Source: Roseobacter sp. (GTDB lineage: Bacteria > Pseudomonadota > Alphaproteobacteria > Rhodobacterales > Rhodobacteraceae). Taken from it: a DNA stretch of 64,000 nucleotides. The notes under the pieces were generated by a model. The model ran no database searches, was not told the DNA's origin, and saw only the letters and a list, made by a program, of their open reading frames with translations. A program made the position numbers and the translations under genes. Below are positions 39,892 through 50,044 of the stretch, piece by piece. Where the stretch lies: NCBI GenBank assembly GCA_002731875.1, contig PCCY01000021.1:522048-586047 (forward strand), read 5' to 3'. The stretch's first letter is position 1, and each line of letters starts with the position of its first letter.

Positions 39892-39920
39892 CTTGTCCCT
39901 TTGGTTTTCGGGGACCATAT
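39892..39920 (+). promoter_or_regulatory. Possible heat-shock (RpoH-type) promoter of hslVU
   Basis: CTTGTC-N17-CCATATA-like spacing immediately upstream of hslV. Confidence 0.35.
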
Positions 39921-39945
39921 AGGGCTGAAGCAAAGGAGACCGCGC

Positions 39946-40503
39946 ATGTCGAAACAAGAATTCCCCGGATGGCACGGGACCACCATCATCGGGGTGAAAA
40001 AGGACGGTGAAGTCGTGATCGCCGGCGATGGACAGGTCAGTCTGGGCCAGACGGTCATCAAAGGCACCGCTCGCAAGGTCCGCAGGCTAAGCCCCGGCGG
40101 CTTTGACGTGGTTGCGGGATTTGCAGGATCAACAGCGGATGCATTTACCCTGCTTGAGCGGCTTGAAGCAAAACTGGAGGCGACCCCCGGTCAACTCGCC
40201 CGCGCAAGCATCGAGCTGGCAAAGGACTGGCGCACCGACAAGTACCTGCAAAAACTCGAGGCGATGTTGATCGTCACTGATGGCAAGGAACTGCTGGTGA
40301 TCACCGGTGCGGGCGACGTGCTGGAACCTGAACACAACGTCGCGGCCATCGGGTCGGGCGGGAATTATGCGCTGGCCGCTGCGCGCGGCATGATGGACAG
40401 CAGTCGCGATGCGGAAACCATCGCCCGTGACGCCATGAAGATCGCGTCAGATATCTGCGTATACACGAACGGCAACCTCACGGTGGAGAAAATCAAACCA
40501 TGA
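39946..40503 (+). CDS. hslV: ATP-dependent protease subunit HslV
   Basis: [40 protein letters not shown] (N-terminal Thr protease). Confidence 0.96.
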   Translation: MSKQEFPGWHGTTIIGVKKDGEVVIAGDGQVSLGQTVIKGTARKVRRLSPGGFDVVAGFAGSTADAFTLLERLEAKLEATPGQLARASIELAKDWRTDKYLQKLEAMLIVTDGKELLVITGAGDVLEPEHNVAAIGSGGNYALAAARGMMDSSRDAETIARDAMKIASDICVYTNGNLTVEKIKP

Positions 40504-41807
40504 CCGATCTGACCCCACGCGAAATCGTTTCCGAGCTTGACCGGTTTATCATCGGTCAGAATGATGCAAAACGCGCCGTCGCCGTTGCGTTGCGGAACCG
40601 TTGGCGCCGCAAACAGCTGGGCGACGATTTGCGCGACGAAGTTTATCCCAAAAACATTCTGATGATCGGCCCGACCGGCGTTGGTAAGACCGAGATAAGC
40701 CGCCGCTTGGCCAAGCTGGCACGGGCACCGTTTTTGAAAGTTGAAGCGACAAAGTTCACCGAAGTCGGCTATGTCGGACGGGATGTCGAACAGATCATCC
40801 GCGATCTTGTCGATAGTGCGATCGTGATGACCCGCGAATACATGCGCGAAGACGTCAAGGTCAGCGCCCACAAGGCGGCGGAAGAACGCGTGATTGATGC
40901 GATTGCGGGTGCCGATGCCCGCGAAGGTACACGCGACATGTTCCGCAAGAAACTGAAGTCGGGCGAGTTGGACAGCACGATGATCGAACTTGAGGTGGCC
41001 GATACCTCCAGTCCATTCCCGATGATGGATATTCCCGGCCAACCCGGCGGCGGAATGGGCATGATGAACCTGGGCGATTTGTTTGGCAAAGCCATGGGCG
41101 GTCGGAAGGTGAAAAAGCGGCTCTCGGTCGCGGAAAGCTACGAAGTATTGATCAGCGAGGAAGCTGACAAACTGCTGGATGATGAAACAGTGAACCGCGC
41201 CGCAATCGATGCGGTGGAGCAGAACGGCATCGTGTTTCTGGATGAGATTGACAAGGTTTGCGCCCGTTCCGATGCGCGGGGCGGCGACGTATCGCGCGAG
41301 GGTGTGCAGCGCGATCTGCTACCCCTGATCGAAGGGACCACCGTTTCGACCAAGCATGGCCCGGTCAAAACCGACCATATCTTGTTTATTGCGTCGGGTG
41401 CGTTTCACATCGCCAAGCCGTCCGATCTGCTTCCTGAATTACAGGGCCGTCTGCCAATCCGGGTCGAGTTACGCGCGCTTACCGAAGGTGATTTCGTGCG
41501 CATCCTGACAGAAACCGATAACGCTCTGACGTTGCAGTACACCGCCTTGATGGGCACGGAAGAGGTTGAGGTTTCGTTCACCGAAGACGGCATCAAGGCA
41601 TTGGCAAAGATTGCCGCCGATGTGAACCAATCCATTGAAAATATCGGTGCGCGCAGACTCTATACCGTAATGGAAAGGGTATTCGAAGAGCTGTCCTTTA
41701 GCGCGCCTGACCGTGGAGGCGAAAAAGTGGTGGTTGACGGTGATTTCGTTGAAAAGAACCTTGGCGAATTGACCCGATCCACCGATCTGTCGCGTTACGT
41801 GCTTTAG
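40500..41807 (+). CDS. hslU: HslU--HslV peptidase ATPase subunit
   Basis: [37 protein letters not shown]...[18 protein letters not shown]. Confidence 0.97.
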   Translation: MTDLTPREIVSELDRFIIGQNDAKRAVAVALRNRWRRKQLGDDLRDEVYPKNILMIGPTGVGKTEISRRLAKLARAPFLKVEATKFTEVGYVGRDVEQIIRDLVDSAIVMTREYMREDVKVSAHKAAEERVIDAIAGADAREGTRDMFRKKLKSGELDSTMIELEVADTSSPFPMMDIPGQPGGGMGMMNLGDLFGKAMGGRKVKKRLSVAESYEVLISEEADKLLDDETVNRAAIDAVEQNGIVFLDEIDKVCARSDARGGDVSREGVQRDLLPLIEGTTVSTKHGPVKTDHILFIASGAFHIAKPSDLLPELQGRLPIRVELRALTEGDFVRILTETDNALTLQYTALMGTEEVEVSFTEDGIKALAKIAADVNQSIENIGARRLYTVMERVFEELSFSAPDRGGEKVVVDGDFVEKNLGELTRSTDLSRYVL

Positions 41808-41845
41808 GGCTTTTCAATATGCCATGCGCCTGAGAATGATGGCGC

Positions 41846-43072
41846 ATGGCTTACCTTCAGTTTATTCGCGCCAATTGGCTGTTTTTATTGGCAGGTTTCC
41901 TGCTGACATTTACATCTTCTTACGGTCAGACCTATTTTATTTCGCTTTTCGCCGGTGAAATTAAGGGAAGCTTTGGCCTGAGCGACGGGCAATGGGGTGG
42001 CATCTATACTATCGGAACCACACTGTCGGCCATCACCATGGTTTGGGCAGGTGTGCTTACCGACAGGTTCAGGGTGCGCCGTTTGTCGTTCTGGGTGATG
42101 GTCGCGCTCGCCACCGCATGTCTGGCGATGGCGGCGGTGCCCAACTGGATCGCACTGATCCTTGTCATTTATGCGCTGCGGCTGACTGGCCAAGGGATGA
42201 TGTCACAACTGGGTGCTGTTGCCATGGTGCGCTGGTTCGAGGCAGCACGCGGCAAGGCATTGTCGCTGTCATCGTTGGGATTTGCCGCCGGGCAAGCGAT
42301 ACTGCCCGTTGTGTTCGTGGCGTTATTTGCCAGTTTTCATTGGCGCAGCCTGTGGGTGTTGGCCGCCGGGCTGGTGCTGCTTACCATGCCGGTCATGCTG
42401 ATGCTGTTGCGGCATGAGCGAACCCCGCAATCCATGTCACAGACAACCCAATCTGTCGGTATGGACGGGCACCATTGGACCCGCGGGCAGATGATCCGGC
42501 ATGGATTATTCTGGCTGATGATCCCGATGATCATAGGCCCCGCGGCGTGGGGCACGGCCCTGTTCTTTCAACAGGTCCATCTGACCGAGGTCAAAGGCTG
42601 GTCGCTGGTCAGCTTTGTGGCGCTGATGCCGCTTTATACGGTCACCTCCGTTATCTCGACCTTTGTATCAGGGTGGGCAGTGGACCGTTTTGGCGTGATA
42701 CGGGTCACCCCCGTCCAGATGCTGCCCTTTGCTGCATCATTTGCCGTGCTCGCCTATGCTGACACAATTCCAATGGCCGGGGTGGGCTTACTGATATTCG
42801 GCATCGGGCAGGGGATGCAGGCCACCGCCACCTCGGTGTTCTGGGCTGAATTCTACGGGACGCGTCATATCGGTTCGATCAAGGCTGTCGCCGCCGCATT
42901 GATGGTTTTTGGGTCAGCAATAGGGCCGGGCATCACCGGGTTGTTCATAGATCTGGGCGTGGATTTTCCTGAACAGATGATCCCGATCGCGATTTATTAT
43001 GTGATCGCGGCGATCATGGCGACGACCGGAATTCTTAGGTACCAAAGCAGACTGGTTCCGCGTCAGCGGTGA
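41846..43072 (+). CDS. MFS transporter
   Basis: About 12 hydrophobic segments; VLTDRFRVRRLS loop motif. Confidence 0.88.
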   Translation: MAYLQFIRANWLFLLAGFLLTFTSSYGQTYFISLFAGEIKGSFGLSDGQWGGIYTIGTTLSAITMVWAGVLTDRFRVRRLSFWVMVALATACLAMAAVPNWIALILVIYALRLTGQGMMSQLGAVAMVRWFEAARGKALSLSSLGFAAGQAILPVVFVALFASFHWRSLWVLAAGLVLLTMPVMLMLLRHERTPQSMSQTTQSVGMDGHHWTRGQMIRHGLFWLMIPMIIGPAAWGTALFFQQVHLTEVKGWSLVSFVALMPLYTVTSVISTFVSGWAVDRFGVIRVTPVQMLPFAASFAVLAYADTIPMAGVGLLIFGIGQGMQATATSVFWAEFYGTRHIGSIKAVAAALMVFGSAIGPGITGLFIDLGVDFPEQMIPIAIYYVIAAIMATTGILRYQSRLVPRQR

Positions 43073-43644
43073 CGGCGAAGATACACATAGTAAGCGCCAC
43101 CGCCACCGTGACTGATATGGGCCTGACTGACCTGCAATACAGCAGCGGAAAGCGGCGGCATCGATAGCCACTGCGGGACCTGATGGCGCAAAACACCGTG
43201 ACGGACAGGGATCGGTCCGCCTTCATCGCGCATTTTGCCCTTGCCTGTGATGACCAGAACCAAGCGCCTTCCTTTGGCGTGCGACCCCAGAATGAACTTG
43301 GTCAGCGCCGGATGGGCGCGGTCGAGCGTCATGCCGTGCAGGTCGATCCGGCCTTCGGGGCGGATTTTTCCACGTTTCAACCTGCCGAATGCCTTGCTGT
43401 CCATCTGCACCGGAGATTTGCGGATCTGGTCGGGTAGGGACGGCATCAAATCATGCGCATTGCTGCGGGGTTTTGGCGTAGGTTTGCCCAGCACAACAGA
43501 GGTCGTTTTGCGGATTTTCGGAAGGCTGGGTGCCGGCGCATCTATCTCGGGCCGAAAAAGCTGATTCACGTCGAGCTTTTCCGTTCGCTCTGTCACCTTT
43601 TGCCAAAGCGACAGATCATCCTTATTTAGACGCTTTCGGGTCAT
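43063..43644 (-). CDS. Smr/MutS2 C-terminal domain protein
   Basis: IDLHGMTLDRAHPALTKFI...VLVITGKGK...GVLRHQVPQWL. Confidence 0.92.
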   Translation of the reverse strand: MTRKRLNKDDLSLWQKVTERTEKLDVNQLFRPEIDAPAPSLPKIRKTTSVVLGKPTPKPRSNAHDLMPSLPDQIRKSPVQMDSKAFGRLKRGKIRPEGRIDLHGMTLDRAHPALTKFILGSHAKGRRLVLVITGKGKMRDEGGPIPVRHGVLRHQVPQWLSMPPLSAAVLQVSQAHISHGGGGAYYVYLRRHR

Positions 43645-44699
43645 TCCAGCGGTTCCGGCAGTAATCCATATGCCCGTTGAATTGGCATTAGAACCATCAT
43701 CCGCCCCGGATCGCGTAGCTTACCCGCAGCCCGCCCGGCACCGTCGCCGGTGCCAAAGAAGACATCTGCCCGCTGGGCCCCCTTGATAGCTGACCCGATA
43801 TCCTGGCCGATCATCAAACGGTGCAAGGGATCGGCTCCGGCCTTCTCTATCCAGACGGGGGCACCGAGCGGTACAAATTTTGGATCGACCGCAATGGTAC
43901 GCAGCGGTGTCACAGACCGGTTCATCGCGCCAAGCGGGCCTTGATCGGCGGGAACCTGGTTAACCTCTCGGAAGAATACGTACGACGGGTTATGGTAGAG
44001 CAATTCGCGTCCATCTTCCGGATTGCGCCGCACCCAGTTTTTTATCACGTCAGCACTGACCTGATGAACGTCATAAATACCCCTGCGCACCAGTTCGACA
44101 CCGATGGACCGATACGGGTGACCATTGGCACCGCGATAACCAACCCGAAGGTACTTGCCACTTGGAAGGTGGATACGTCCGGAACCTTGTATTTGAAGGA
44201 AGAAAAGCTCAACCGGGTCATCGACATAAGCAATTTCCAGCCCGCGGTTCTTCATCACGTCGGTGTCCAGAATATCACGCCTGGTTAACCACGGGTTATT
44301 GCTTTCGGCTTCCGAGGGCATGGCGTAGACGGGATAACGGTACCGATCCGAAGGGTACAAATCGCCCTCGAGTTCGGGTTCAAAATAGCCGGTAAACAGC
44401 GCTTCCTGCCCATCTTCGATCAACACCGGGCGGAAGAACAATTCAAAAAACTGTTTCGGATCGGGGGAGGTATTGGCGAATTTACACAGGTTGCGCCAGT
44501 CGACGTCCTTCATGTCGCCGCATGTGTTCAGGAATGTCCTCAGCGCCGCTGCATGATCATCGGCTTCCCAACCATCGAGCTGGCTGAAATCCATAATTGT
44601 ATAGGAAACATCCGCGTTTGCGGGCGGCACCGTCAGGCCCGCCCACAACAATGCATACCAAAAGGCACGCCTTATCCGTCTGTAGAAACGAGCAACCAA
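43641..44699 (-). CDS. mltA: Membrane-bound lytic murein transglycosylase A
   Basis: LFTGYFEPELEGD...IQGSGRIHLPSGKYLRVGYRGANGHPYRSIG...GQDIGSAIKGAQRADVFFGTGDGAGR. Confidence 0.93.
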   Translation of the reverse strand: MVARFYRRIRRAFWYALLWAGLTVPPANADVSYTIMDFSQLDGWEADDHAAALRTFLNTCGDMKDVDWRNLCKFANTSPDPKQFFELFFRPVLIEDGQEALFTGYFEPELEGDLYPSDRYRYPVYAMPSEAESNNPWLTRRDILDTDVMKNRGLEIAYVDDPVELFFLQIQGSGRIHLPSGKYLRVGYRGANGHPYRSIGVELVRRGIYDVHQVSADVIKNWVRRNPEDGRELLYHNPSYVFFREVNQVPADQGPLGAMNRSVTPLRTIAVDPKFVPLGAPVWIEKAGADPLHRLMIGQDIGSAIKGAQRADVFFGTGDGAGRAAGKLRDPGRMMVLMPIQRAYGLLPEPLE

Positions 44700-45331
44700 T
44701 TTGGATCATCCGAGCCCATGACACGAGAGAACACCCACGTGTCTTTTTGACGTTTCACTTCGGTTGGGCTGCCTTCGACGACATTACCGTCGCGATCTTT
44801 TACAACCGATGTCATCTCGGCAACATAACGGATGGTGAGCTCCGCTTCGTTGGTGGTCCGGTCCATCGTCGCGTTGACGAGTTCCATCTCCCGGATACCA
44901 ATAAAGTGAGATTCAACCGTCAATCCTTGGTCTTCGCGGGCCGCGACCCCATCAAGAAAGCTTTCGTAAATCTCTTCTGACAAGAAAGGTTGAATATCAC
45001 CAAGATTGCCATGCTCATAACCCATCACGATCATCTCGTATGCGCCGCGTGCACCGCCAAGGAAATCACTTACACCAAACGAAGGTTCGACACGCTTCAT
45101 TTCAGCCAGGGCCAGAGCGGAATCCGACCCTTCGGGCGCGTGATCGGTGATATCAAGATCAGGACCACCTTCAATCACCTCGAATGCAGGTCCCTTCGTT
45201 GTTTTTTGCGGAGCTTCGACAGCCGTTGGCTTTTCATAGCCATCTCGCGTGCCAAGAACATTTTTCAGACGCAAAATCAGGAACACTGCAATACCGGCAA
45301 GTACCAGAAGCTGTATCAGTGGCGAATTCAT
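44672..45331 (-). CDS. Tim44/TimA domain-containing protein
   Basis: N-terminal TM helix; DFLGGARGAYEMIVMGYEHGNLGDIQPFLSEEIYESF; Tim44-like C-terminal domain. Confidence 0.9.
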   Translation of the reverse strand: MNSPLIQLLVLAGIAVFLILRLKNVLGTRDGYEKPTAVEAPQKTTKGPAFEVIEGGPDLDITDHAPEGSDSALALAEMKRVEPSFGVSDFLGGARGAYEMIVMGYEHGNLGDIQPFLSEEIYESFLDGVAAREDQGLTVESHFIGIREMELVNATMDRTTNEAELTIRYVAEMTSVVKDRDGNVVEGSPTEVKRQKDTWVFSRVMGSDDPNWLLVSTDG

Positions 45332-45433
45332 AGGTACCTCGTATTAAGAAACATGGAAACGTCGGTGTATTGCCCCTATGTAGGGTGTGAACCGGGCCAA
45401 GTCCACTCTGGCCCTCAGGAAAGGATCTTGGCC

Positions 45434-45943
45434 ATGTGGCTATTTTTGGCATTTATTGCCGTACCATTGATAGAGATAACATTATTCATCCAAGTCGGTG
45501 GCATAATCGGCTTGGGATGGACGTTGGCAATTGTTGTGCTGACAGCGATTATCGGCACCTATCTAATGCGCGCGCAAGGGGCGTTGGCGCTTGGTCAGAT
45601 CAAGAAATCCCTGTCCGAAGTTCGCGACCCTACTGAACCTTTGGTGCACGGGGCAATGATCCTGTTTGCCGGTGCGTTGTTGCTTACACCGGGCTTTTTC
45701 ACCGATGCGGTTGGCTTTGCTTTGCTGATCCCCGCTGTTCGTACCGCCGCGTTCAAAGCGGTGCGTAGTAAAATCAAGGTTAGCGGGTCAGTTAACATGG
45801 GCGGGAATATGCATGATCCGCGGCAGCAAAAACGCCCACAACCGCATCGCCCTATGCAAGGTGATATCATTGACGGCGAATATCACGAGCTTCCCGATGG
45901 TGACAGCCGCCCCAAACGCCCGTCGGGCTGGACAGACCATTGA
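45434..45943 (+). CDS. fxsA: FxsA family protein
   Basis: MWLFLAFIAVPLIEITLFIQVGGIIGLGWTLAIVVLTAIIGTYLMRAQG. Confidence 0.92.
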   Translation: MWLFLAFIAVPLIEITLFIQVGGIIGLGWTLAIVVLTAIIGTYLMRAQGALALGQIKKSLSEVRDPTEPLVHGAMILFAGALLLTPGFFTDAVGFALLIPAVRTAAFKAVRSKIKVSGSVNMGGNMHDPRQQKRPQPHRPMQGDIIDGEYHELPDGDSRPKRPSGWTDH

Positions 45944-46003
45944 GCGCCGTCAACCGATCTGATAAGCCCTGCCAATGAATTTTTAGTTTCAGGGGTCCTA
46001 AAT

Positions 46004-46495
46004 ATGGCTGAAGAAGAAGCAACACAACCTACTCAGGCAGCGCAGCCACAATTGCGCATCTTGGGGCAGTTCATCCGCGACATGTCATTTGAAAACATCA
46101 TGGCACAAAAAGGCGCGCCAACCGATGTTCAACCTGACGTCCAAGTACAAGTAAATCTGGACGCAAAAAAGCGTGCGGCTGATAACCAGTATGAATCGGC
46201 TATCAAGCTACAGGTTACTTCAAAGGCAAAAGAAGGCGATGTAACGCTGTTTCTCCTGGAAATCGATTATGTCGGCGTCTTTCATGTAGAAGGCGTTCCA
46301 GATGACCAGATGCACCCGTTTTTGCTGATCGAATGCCCACGGATGATTTTCCCGTTCCTGCGCCGGGTGGTGAGTGACATCACGCGTGATGGTGGATTCC
46401 CGCCGTTGAACCTTGAAAATATCGACTTTGTTGCTTTGTACCGCAACGAAATCGCACGTCGGCAAGCCGAGTCTGCACAAAAAGCTGACGCTTAA
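46004..46495 (+). CDS. secB: Protein-export chaperone SecB
   Basis: QFIRDMSFENIMAQKG...CPRMIFPFLRRVVSDITRDGGFPPLNLENIDFVALY. Confidence 0.97.
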   Translation: MAEEEATQPTQAAQPQLRILGQFIRDMSFENIMAQKGAPTDVQPDVQVQVNLDAKKRAADNQYESAIKLQVTSKAKEGDVTLFLLEIDYVGVFHVEGVPDDQMHPFLLIECPRMIFPFLRRVVSDITRDGGFPPLNLENIDFVALYRNEIARRQAESAQKADA

Positions 46496-47178
46496 AGCGT
46501 TTTCCACACAGCTCTGTCGCCCAATTTATCGACAAACTCGGTATGGGCGGCAGCTTCCTCTTTTGTGATACGCGAGGGCAGGGGCGTTGGACGCGGCTTG
46601 GGTGTCCATTCTGATCGGTGATCACCCGCTACAGGTTCTGGCTGGCTCGACAGACCGAAATCCGGTTGGCGACCGCCGATAAGCTCAAGATACACTTCGG
46701 CAAGAATTTCACTATCAAGCAAGGCGCCGTGCAAGGTGCGCGATGTGTTATCGATACCAAACCGCCGACACAAAGCATCCAGCGATGCAGGCGACCCCGG
46801 AAAACGTTTGCGTGCAATAGCCAGCGTGTCCAACGCCTGTTCCCACGGGATCTGCGGAAGGTTCATCCACTTCAGCTCGGCATTCAGAAACTTGATATCA
46901 AATGCTGCATTGTGAATGATCAGCTTGGAATCACCGATGAAATCAATAAAATCTCTGCCGATTTCGGCAAACTTGGGTTTGTCGCGCAGAAAATCATCGC
47001 CAAGGCCATGCACCTGAAATGCTTCGACGGGCATGCTCCGTTCGGGGTTGATATATTGATGATAGGTCTTGCCCGTAGCCATGTGACCGATCAGCTCCAC
47101 CGCGCCTATCTCGACAATACGGTCGCCGGTTTCAGGATCAAAGCCGGTGGTTTCCGTATCCAGAACGATCTCACGCAT
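46492..47178 (-). CDS. dnaQ: DNA polymerase III subunit epsilon
   Basis: MREIVLDTETTGFDPETGDRIVEIGAVEL; exonuclease motifs. Confidence 0.96.
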   Translation of the reverse strand: MREIVLDTETTGFDPETGDRIVEIGAVELIGHMATGKTYHQYINPERSMPVEAFQVHGLGDDFLRDKPKFAEIGRDFIDFIGDSKLIIHNAAFDIKFLNAELKWMNLPQIPWEQALDTLAIARKRFPGSPASLDALCRRFGIDNTSRTLHGALLDSEILAEVYLELIGGRQPDFGLSSQPEPVAGDHRSEWTPKPRPTPLPSRITKEEAAAHTEFVDKLGDRAVWKTL

Positions 47179-47764
47179 GGCGTATCCTTTCCTTGATGTC
47201 TTCGATGACCGCCTGCACCTGAGCGCGGGCATGTTCAACGGTGTCGGTTTCGATTACATAGTCGGATAACGCACATTTTTCATCGTTTGGCATCTGTTTC
47301 GCGCGGATATTTTCAAATTGTTCCTGAGTCATTGTCCCGCGCGCCATTACCCGCTCCTGCTGCAATTCCCCTGAAACAGTGACACATGCAACGGCGTCCA
47401 TCCGCAGATTGCCCCCCGTTTCAAAAATCAGTGGAATGTCGAGAACCACAATTTCGCTCCGGGCTGTAGCAAGGAAATTCGCGCGGTCCTTGCCTACCAG
47501 TGGGTGGACAATTGCTTCGATCTTCTTCAGCGCGGTCTCGTCGCGCGCAATAATTTCTTTAAGAGCAGGGCGGGATATTTCGTCATTGATGACCGCTTCG
47601 GGAAATGCCGAACGAAATGCACTAACCGCCGCCCCGCCTTTTTCGTACAGTCGGTGCACTGCCGCATCTGCGTCCCAGACCGCACAGCCAGCGTCAGCGA
47701 ACATTTTTGCAGTCGTCGATTTCCCCATGCCGATTGATCCGGTCAGCCCGAGCATAAACATCAA
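47171..47764 (-). CDS. coaE: Dephospho-CoA kinase
   Basis: LGLTGSIGMGKSTTAKMFADAGCAVWDADAAVHRLY. Confidence 0.95.
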   Translation of the reverse strand: MMFMLGLTGSIGMGKSTTAKMFADAGCAVWDADAAVHRLYEKGGAAVSAFRSAFPEAVINDEISRPALKEIIARDETALKKIEAIVHPLVGKDRANFLATARSEIVVLDIPLIFETGGNLRMDAVACVTVSGELQQERVMARGTMTQEQFENIRAKQMPNDEKCALSDYVIETDTVEHARAQVQAVIEDIKERIRHA

Positions 47765-48594
47765 AGCAACGCCGCGGTGCGTGCCGCACGGTCAACCTCA
47801 GGGCGGGTGCCAAACCAGCGTTCAAAACCAGGGACGGCCTGGTGAAGCAGCATACCCAACCCATCGACGGTCACGCATCCCAGTTCTTCGGCAGTCTCAA
47901 GAAGCTTGGTTTTCAGTGGGGCGTAAACCAGATCGGTCACCACGGTGTCAGGGCTGAGACCGTCGAGGGGCACCCGTAGCTCTGGCTTGCCAATCATGCC
48001 CAGCGATGTGGTATTAACCACCAACGCCGCATGGTCCAACATATTGCCTGCTTGTACCCAGTCGTACACCGTAACGCGGTTACCAAAGACAGATTTCAGT
48101 CGATCGGCACGCACGCGCGTGCGGTTCGACAACATGATTTCGGGTACCCCTGCATCCAGCAATGATGCAATAACAGCGCGAGCGGCACCACCTGCGCCCA
48201 ATACCGCCGCTGGGCCAGCCTGTGGTGCCCAGTTTGGTGCCCCGTTCTTTAAATTTTCAAGAAAACCGTAACCGTCTGTATTATCGCCCTGGATCTTCCC
48301 ATCTGCCCGAAAAATCAATGTGTTCACGGCACCGATCAGTGCAGCGCGGTCGGTCACAAAATCCGCGATTTCCATTATGGCTTCTTTGTGGGGTAGCGTC
48401 ACATTGGCCCCGACAAACCCCATCTTGGGTAAGGTCAAAATGACGTCTTTCAAGTTAACCGGCTCTACTTCCATTGGTATGTAGGCACCTTGAATACCCA
48501 GAGTTTTCAGCCAGTGACCATGGATTTTTGGCGACTTCGAATGTGCGATCGGATAGCCGATCACTCCGGCAAGCGGTATTTTAGGCAAACTCAT
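47761..48594 (-). CDS. aroE: Shikimate dehydrogenase
   Basis: GVIGYPIAHSKSPKIHGHWL, GANVTLPHKEA, GDNTDGYGF, AAVLGAGGAARAV. Confidence 0.96.
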   Translation of the reverse strand: MSLPKIPLAGVIGYPIAHSKSPKIHGHWLKTLGIQGAYIPMEVEPVNLKDVILTLPKMGFVGANVTLPHKEAIMEIADFVTDRAALIGAVNTLIFRADGKIQGDNTDGYGFLENLKNGAPNWAPQAGPAAVLGAGGAARAVIASLLDAGVPEIMLSNRTRVRADRLKSVFGNRVTVYDWVQAGNMLDHAALVVNTTSLGMIGKPELRVPLDGLSPDTVVTDLVYAPLKTKLLETAEELGCVTVDGLGMLLHQAVPGFERWFGTRPEVDRAARTAALL

Positions 48595-49190
48595 GCAGGC
48601 AAGTTCCCTCTTAAAGTCAGATAATTAAGCAGCTCCAGCAGCGGCAATCCTAGAACATTAAAGTAATCACCTTCAATACTGCTGAAAAGTCTTACGCCTT
48701 CTTCCTCAAGTTTGTATCCGCCTACTGACTGACGGATGCTATCCCAGTTTCGCGTGACGTAATCTTCGATATAAATGTCTGATGCCTCACGCATCCGCAG
48801 TCTTACTTGACCCACGTGGCGCCAGATTGGTTTTCCACCTTCCACGATGACTGCGGCGGATAAAAGGCTGTGGCGATCACCCGCCAATGATTTTATTTGG
48901 GCGACCGCATGTTCAGGTGACGCGGGTTTGGACAGCAGTTGCCCGCGGTGATCCAGCACTTGATCACATCCCAGAACCAAAGCTTCGGGGTTCCTGTCGC
49001 TGACCTTGCGCGCCTTCATTTCGGCCAGAGTGTCAGCGATATCACGCGGCGATGCGTCTTCTGCCAGAAGGGCGGCTTTAATCGTTTCTTCATCAATTCG
49101 AGCAACGCTGACCTCGTGCGGGACATTTGCGCGTTGCAACATCTCAGTACGCACGGGTGAAGCAGATGCGAGGATTAGTGTTTGTGACAT
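48591..49190 (-). CDS. maf: Maf family nucleotide pyrophosphatase
   Basis: LILASASPVRTEMLQRANVP; VLGCDQVLDHRGQLLSKP. Confidence 0.94.
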   Translation of the reverse strand: MSQTLILASASPVRTEMLQRANVPHEVSVARIDEETIKAALLAEDASPRDIADTLAEMKARKVSDRNPEALVLGCDQVLDHRGQLLSKPASPEHAVAQIKSLAGDRHSLLSAAVIVEGGKPIWRHVGQVRLRMREASDIYIEDYVTRNWDSIRQSVGGYKLEEEGVRLFSSIEGDYFNVLGLPLLELLNYLTLRGNLPA

Positions 49191-49582
49191 GGGGATAAAC
49201 CTGTGAACGACCTTAAGAACTTTTTAAGGATTTCTCGGTAGGAAAGCGAGGGTAACCGACTTGCCCAGGTATAGCCCTGATTTTCGGTCACGTTGTCCCG
49301 GGTTATACGGGGAGGGATAAGGATAAAACCGCAACACCCTTTATATGTTTAATCCCAAGTTTATCCCCAGAACACTACAATATTTTCTGCGCTCTATATC
49401 TCGTTAAGCTACTGATATTAATAATTATTAACGACGGTGTACTTTGTTGTCCTCTATCGTGACAATTCAATGTGCACAGGTGGATAAATCAACGCATAAC
49501 TGGATAATCCACAGGTTTTGTGTTCTCTACTTACATCATCATCTTTCTTCTTTTCTTATTTATATTAGAAAGACCGCGATGA
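49191..49582. other. oriC: Candidate chromosomal replication origin (oriC)
   Basis: 392-bp non-coding, locally AT-rich gap between divergent maf and hemJ; four 9-mers one mismatch from DnaA box TTATCCACA (49190-49198, 49361-49369, 49479-49487, 49505-49513), AT tract near 49415-49431, CtrA box at 49213-49227; flanking genes transcribed away on both sides; parAB/parS within 7 kb. Confidence 0.75.
49213..49227. promoter_or_regulatory. CtrA box (TTAA-N7-TTAA) inside the candidate oriC
   Basis: TTAAgaactttTTAA; extends to CCTTAA-N7-TTAAGG inverted repeat (49211-49229). Confidence 0.65.
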
Positions 49583-49594
49583 ATGGAGAGTGAT

Positions 49595-50044
49595 ATGTCT
49601 GACCTTCTGGCCGCCGTTTACCCTTGGGCGAAGGCTTTACATATCATGGCTGTTATCTCTTGGATGGCTGCGTTGTTCTATCTGCCGCGGCTTTTGGTGC
49701 ATCACACCGAACAAGTTGGGTTGCAGGGGCCGACCCACGAGCTGTTTTCAATGATGGAATTCAAGCTTGCCACGATAATCATGCGGCCGGCTATGATCGC
49801 CACCTGGATTTTTGGGCTAAGCTTGGTTTTTACACCCGGCGTCGTCGATTGGACGGCTTGGTGGCCATGGACCAAAGGGATCAGCGTGATCGCGATGACA
49901 GCGTTCCATGAATGGCTTTACGCCCGGGTCAAAGACTTTGCTTCGGGAAGCAACACGGTAACGGGTAGACAATACAGAATTATGAACGAAGTCCCGACGG
50001 TATTGATGATTGTCATTGTCCTGTCTGTGGTGGTGAAATTCTAA
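49595..50044 (+). CDS. hemJ: Protoporphyrinogen IX oxidase HemJ
   Basis: YPWAKALHIMAVISWMAALFYLPRLLVHH (HemJ His region) and four TM segments. Confidence 0.93.
   Translation: MSDLLAAVYPWAKALHIMAVISWMAALFYLPRLLVHHTEQVGLQGPTHELFSMMEFKLATIIMRPAMIATWIFGLSLVFTPGVVDWTAWWPWTKGISVIAMTAFHEWLYARVKDFASGSNTVTGRQYRIMNEVPTVLMIVIVLSVVVKF

Noticed and set aside
49404-49431. Additional CtrA boxes in oriC (TTAA at 49404, 49418, 49428)
   Set aside because: Spacings between the TTAA half-sites are 10 and 6 nt, not 7; treated as part of the AT-rich tract.
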